From an uncultured Megasphaera sp. (GTDB lineage: Bacteria > Bacillota > Negativicutes > Veillonellales > Megasphaeraceae), in the NCBI GenBank assembly GCA_902464195.1, contig CABQJB010000134.1, positions 1 to 5,682 on the forward strand: 5,682 bases of DNA, written 5' to 3'. The translations under genes and the position numbers were made by a program. The notes beneath the pieces are model-generated. The model was not told where the DNA came from and ran no database searches. It saw only the letters and a list, made by a program, of their open reading frames with translations. The number at the start of each line of letters is the position of its first letter. The first letter of the stretch is position 1. This document shows positions 3,339-5,682 of this stretch, one piece after another.

Positions 3339-4601
3339 CTAGTGGAATATGTTGATGAAGATGGTGATGATCGAAGCGTTGACCGGGTCGATGATGAGCG
3401 AGCCGATGAGGGGGATGACGAAGAAGGCCGTCGGTGCCGGGCCAAAGAGTTCGGTCATGGCCGTCATGTTGGCGATGGCGTTCGGCGTGGCGCCCAGGCC
3501 GAAGCCGCAGACGCCGCTGGTCATGACGGCTGCTTCGTAGTCCTTGCCCATGGCGCGGAAGACAATGAAGTAAGCGAAGATGGCCATGAACAGGGCCTGG
3601 CTGAGGAGCATGACGACCAGGGGGATAGCCAGGTCGGCGAGCTGCCAGAGCTTGAGGCTCATGAGGACACAGGTCAAAAAGACGGTCAGGCTCAGGTTGC
3701 CCAGGACTTCGCTTTCACGCTGATAGATTTTATAGGCGTGTGTGAAGTCGGCAATGTTGCGGATGACGGCCGCGACGATCATGGAGCCGATATAGCCCGG
3801 GAAGACCAGGCCGATGCTGCTGAAGAAGCCGCTGACCAGGGTGCCCAGACCCATGGCCAGGAAGAGGTGGGCCATGGCGTTCATGAAGCGGTAGTTGTCG
3901 ATGGTCTGGCCGATTTTATTTTCAATCTTAATGGCGTTTTCGGCGCGTTCTTTATTGCCGGCGACGGCTTTGAGCGTCGAAACGGTGCCGGCATTGAAAG
4001 ACGGGTCGAAGCGTTCCGATTCGGCCGAGCTGACGAGGTGGAATTTGTGGACCAGTTCTTCGCCAATCGGGCCGCCGATGACACCGCCGGCGACGAGGCC
4101 GAACGTAGCGGCTGCGACGGCAATGGTTGCACCACCGTCGAGGCCGATGCTTTCCAGGAGCGGACCGAAAGCGGCTGCCGTACCGTGGCCGCCGACCATG
4201 GGGATGGACCCCGTTGCCAGGCCCAGGAGCGGGCTCAGGTCAAAAGCCATGGCCAGGCCGGAGCCGATAATGTTCTGGCAGATGATCAGGATCGTCGTGA
4301 CAATGGCCATTTTTATGACCATGACGCCACCGCGCTTGATAAGGCTGATGCTGGCCGTATAGCCGACGCTGGTGAAGAAGAGCATCATGCAGATGTTCTG
4401 CATGATCGTATCCTGTTCGTATTTCCAGATGCCCTGCGTATATAAGATGCAATTGATGATAGCAAATAAGATACCGCCGACGACGGGCGCCGGGATACAG
4501 TACTTACGAAGGACGCTGATCTTGACGCGCAGGAAGACGCCGACGTAGTAGACGACGATGGCCGCAGCCAAGGTCTGATAAATATTAAGATTTAAAGACA
4601 C
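3339..4601 (-). CDS. gltS: Sodium/glutamate symporter GltS
   Basis: The product is a 420-residue inner-membrane carrier that imports glutamate with sodium (ESS family); E. coli GltS has 401. The sequence is a string of hydrophobic helices in two repeated halves, each with a glycine-rich re-entrant loop: GSIPMVGGHGTAAAFGP (131-147) and GVCGFGLGATPNAIANM (363-379). The halves are joined by a charged, presumably cytoplasmic stretch (about 183-236). These loops are the substrate and sodium binding core in the family. The GTG start at 4601 is chosen because AAGGAGG ends 8 nt upstream; the next in-frame Met is residue 68, which would remove the first helices. It lies downstream of tmcAL on the same strand but has its own promoter. 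Heptamer repeats abut the stop codon, yet the C-terminus (INIFH) has normal length. Exact substrate specificity is family inference. Confidence 0.95.
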   Translation of the reverse strand: MSLNLNIYQTLAAAIVVYYVGVFLRVKISVLRKYCIPAPVVGGILFAIINCILYTQGIWKYEQDTIMQNICMMLFFTSVGYTASISLIKRGGVMVIKMAIVTTILIICQNIIGSGLAMAFDLSPLLGLATGSIPMVGGHGTAAAFGPLLESIGLDGGATIAVAAATFGLVAGGVIGGPIGEELVHKFHLVSSAESERFDPSFNAGTVSTLKAVAGNKERAENAIKIENKIGQTIDNYRFMNAMAHLFLAMGLGTLVSGFFSSIGLVFPGYIGSMIVAAVIRNIADFTHAYKIYQRESEVLGNLSLTVFLTCVLMSLKLWQLADLAIPLVVMLLSQALFMAIFAYFIVFRAMGKDYEAAVMTSGVCGFGLGATPNAIANMTAMTELFGPAPTAFFVIPLIGSLIIDPVNASIITIFINIFH

Positions 4602-4609
4602 ACGGAAAA

Positions 4610-4616
4610 CCTCCTT
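4610..4616 (-). promoter_or_regulatory. Shine-Dalgarno site deciding the GTG start of gltS
   Basis: AAGGAGG on the minus strand lies 8 nt before the GTG at 4601. There is no ATG near the N-terminus of this frame, so the ribosome binding site decides the non-ATG start. A second GTG at 4603-4601 overlaps it but is in another frame. Confidence 0.85.
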
Positions 4617-4639
4617 ATAATTTTAAAAATACAATACAT

Positions 4640-4668
4640 ATCATAACAGATTTTAGGCTGTAAAACAA
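4640..4668 (-). promoter_or_regulatory. Predicted sigma-A promoter for gltS
   Basis: On the minus strand TTGTTT (4663-4668) and TATGAT (4640-4645) are separated by exactly 17 bp in the AT-rich gap between tmcAL and gltS. Transcription would start near 4633. Just upstream AAACAT-GGGAAA-ATGTTT (4673-4690) is a 6-bp inverted repeat that could be an operator. No clear terminator for tmcAL is visible, so some readthrough into gltS is possible. Confidence 0.6.
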
Positions 4669-4715
4669 TTGTAAACATGGGAAAATGTTTTGGCTTTTTA
4701 AGCATATATCAGATA

Positions 4716-5682
4716 TTATTTCTGAATAACTAGAAAAAATGGTGAATGATAATAATCTTGATGGCCTTTTCGCTGGTTCTCTTTAGAAAAACAAAAGGAC
4801 TGGATGTCGCTGGCCTTGAGGTCCAGTTTCAGCTGTTCCTGTCCCAGGGGAGAGAGGCCGGGGATGTCGGAACGTACTTTGGTGACAATCGGAATATGGT
4901 CCTTGGCTCCTTTCAGGAAGGCCGCGCCGCGTCTGTTGAGGGCCAGAAGGCGGGCATATTGCGGCTCTGCCTCATAGGATTGGTCCATGAGCTCCCGTGA
5001 GGGCTGCAAGAGGGTATAGGCTCCCATGCGGCAGAGGCGGCTGTAGGCATAGCGCCGTGTCTTGATGGTCCTGAGGGCCTGGTCGTAACTGCCGCTTTCC
5101 ATGAAGGAGCGGTGCCAGCGGTTTTCCAATCCTTCCGTAAAGGCTGGCAGACTGCGCAGTTGGTCCGGCGTCAGCAGGCGGTTCTGGCTGGCGACGAAAT
5201 CGCCGTAGCGGCCGTAGTCGGTAAAGGCACCCTGGGCCAGTTGTCCTTGCAGGGACGGGCGGATCGTTTTTGATATATAAGATATATATGAGCTTGCATC
5301 GCATGGATGGGCGGTCATGGCCTGTCGCAGGGCCGTGGCGCTGGCAAAGGCGGCACCGAGGCCGGTATCGTTGTGACGGCCCTGGCGGGGCAGGGGAAGG
5401 AAGGCCATAGGCCGTTCCTGTTTCAAGATGGCCCGGGCATATTCAAAGGCCAGCAGGGCATTGGGCTGCTGCAGGAGTTGGGCTTCGTCAGGAGCCGCTG
5501 CCATGAGGGCGTCGGTCAGCTGCTGTCCGGCCGAGCTTTTTTTGACTGTCTCCGGGCCGGTTTCCAACTCATCGGCCTGGCGGGCCAGGGAGAGAAAGGC
5601 CGCAGCTGTACCCGTTTCGACGCCGCAGGCCAGAGCCTGGCAGCCGAGTCTGGCAGCTAAGGTGACGCCGCCTTGGGCAAAA
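4716..5682 (-). CDS. tmcAL: tRNA(Met) cytidine acetate ligase, C-terminal part, cut by window edge
   Basis: The minus-strand frame is open from the right edge to the TAA at 4716-4718 and gives 321 residues, about three quarters of the usual 400-415. It is recognised as the HIGH-type nucleotidyltransferase family (YlbM-like). Segments are GCQALACGVETG (13-24), PNALLAFEYARAIL (73-86), RQGRHND with ASATALRQAM (99-122), FTEGLENRWH (181-190), IKTRRYAYSRLCR (206-218) and HIPIVTKV (262-269). Characterised members activate acetate with ATP and transfer acetyl to the wobble cytidine (ac4C34) of elongator tRNA-Met. The HxGH active-site motif would be in the missing N-terminus. The TTG at 5567 is not the start, because family-conserved sequence continues upstream of it. 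An AT-rich SYISYIS stretch (132-138) stands out in the GC-rich gene. Specificity is family inference; an uncharacterised nucleotidyltransferase is the alternative. Confidence 0.85.
   Translation of the reverse strand, partial: FAQGGVTLAARLGCQALACGVETGTAAAFLSLARQADELETGPETVKKSSAGQQLTDALMAAAPDEAQLLQQPNALLAFEYARAILKQERPMAFLPLPRQGRHNDTGLGAAFASATALRQAMTAHPCDASSYISYISKTIRPSLQGQLAQGAFTDYGRYGDFVASQNRLLTPDQLRSLPAFTEGLENRWHRSFMESGSYDQALRTIKTRRYAYSRLCRMGAYTLLQPSRELMDQSYEAEPQYARLLALNRRGAAFLKGAKDHIPIVTKVRSDIPGLSPLGQEQLKLDLKASDIQSFCFSKENQRKGHQDYYHSPFFLVIQK

Noticed and set aside
3342..4445. 367-codon open frame on the plus strand opposite gltS
   Set aside because: The translation is dominated by D, E, A and G as expected for the complement of a hydrophobic membrane protein, and has no recognisable domain or convincing ribosome binding site.
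4699..4725. TCAGA...TCTGA inverted repeat at the tmcAL end as a terminator
   Set aside because: The stem is 5 A/T-rich pairs and overlaps the last codons of tmcAL, so it is too weak to support as a terminator.
5565..5567. TTG at 5567 as the start of the minus-strand gene, making a complete 283-residue protein
   Set aside because: The frame continues to the window edge without a stop, and the extra 38 residues (including GCQALACGVETG) fit the TmcAL family. The gene is cut, not short.

Overview
This window looks like chromosomal DNA of an anaerobic Negativicutes bacterium (Veillonellaceae type, most likely Megasphaera or a close relative). The basis is the GC-rich coding sequence next to very AT-rich promoters, strong AAAGGAG-type ribosome binding sites, the gene set, and dense intergenic GTAGGGGCCGTCC-type repeats. 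The genus is inferred from general resemblance only.

Layout: (1) 1-403, minus strand, the N-terminal third of ATP-type phosphoenolpyruvate carboxykinase (pckA), cut by the left edge. (2) 404-831, a divergent intergenic region. Its pckA-proximal half is repeat DNA: heptamers plus a 140-bp unit with 13-bp terminal inverted repeats. Its htpG-proximal half is AT-rich and carries two divergent promoters. (3) 832-2781, plus strand, complete htpG (bacterial Hsp90), followed by two hairpins, one a 16-bp perfect terminator stem. (4) 2873-3338, a repeat-packed convergent region with four more GTAG-headed hairpin units, an 85-bp perfect inverted copy of the sequence at 464-548, and a 17-unit heptamer array running into the gltS stop codon. 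(5) 3339-4601, minus strand, complete gltS (sodium/glutamate symporter) with its own promoter. (6) 4716-5682, minus strand, the C-terminal three quarters of tmcAL (tRNA-Met cytidine acetate ligase), cut by the right edge.

The four proteins are housekeeping functions (gluconeogenesis/anaplerosis, protein folding, glutamate import, tRNA modification) and do not form one pathway. tmcAL and gltS are codirectional but separated by 114 bp containing a promoter; htpG is a single-gene unit.

The noteworthy part is the repeat architecture. GTAG-headed imperfect palindromes in opposing orientations resemble REP/BIME elements of the kind mobilised by RAYT (TnpA-REP) transposases. They combine with heptameric tandem repeats into composite modules that flank htpG as inverted repeats. 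An inversion between the 85-bp arms would carry both htpG and the predicted pckA promoter, so these repeats could affect expression of the metabolic gene. No RNA genes, CRISPR arrays, transposase genes or defence genes are visible.
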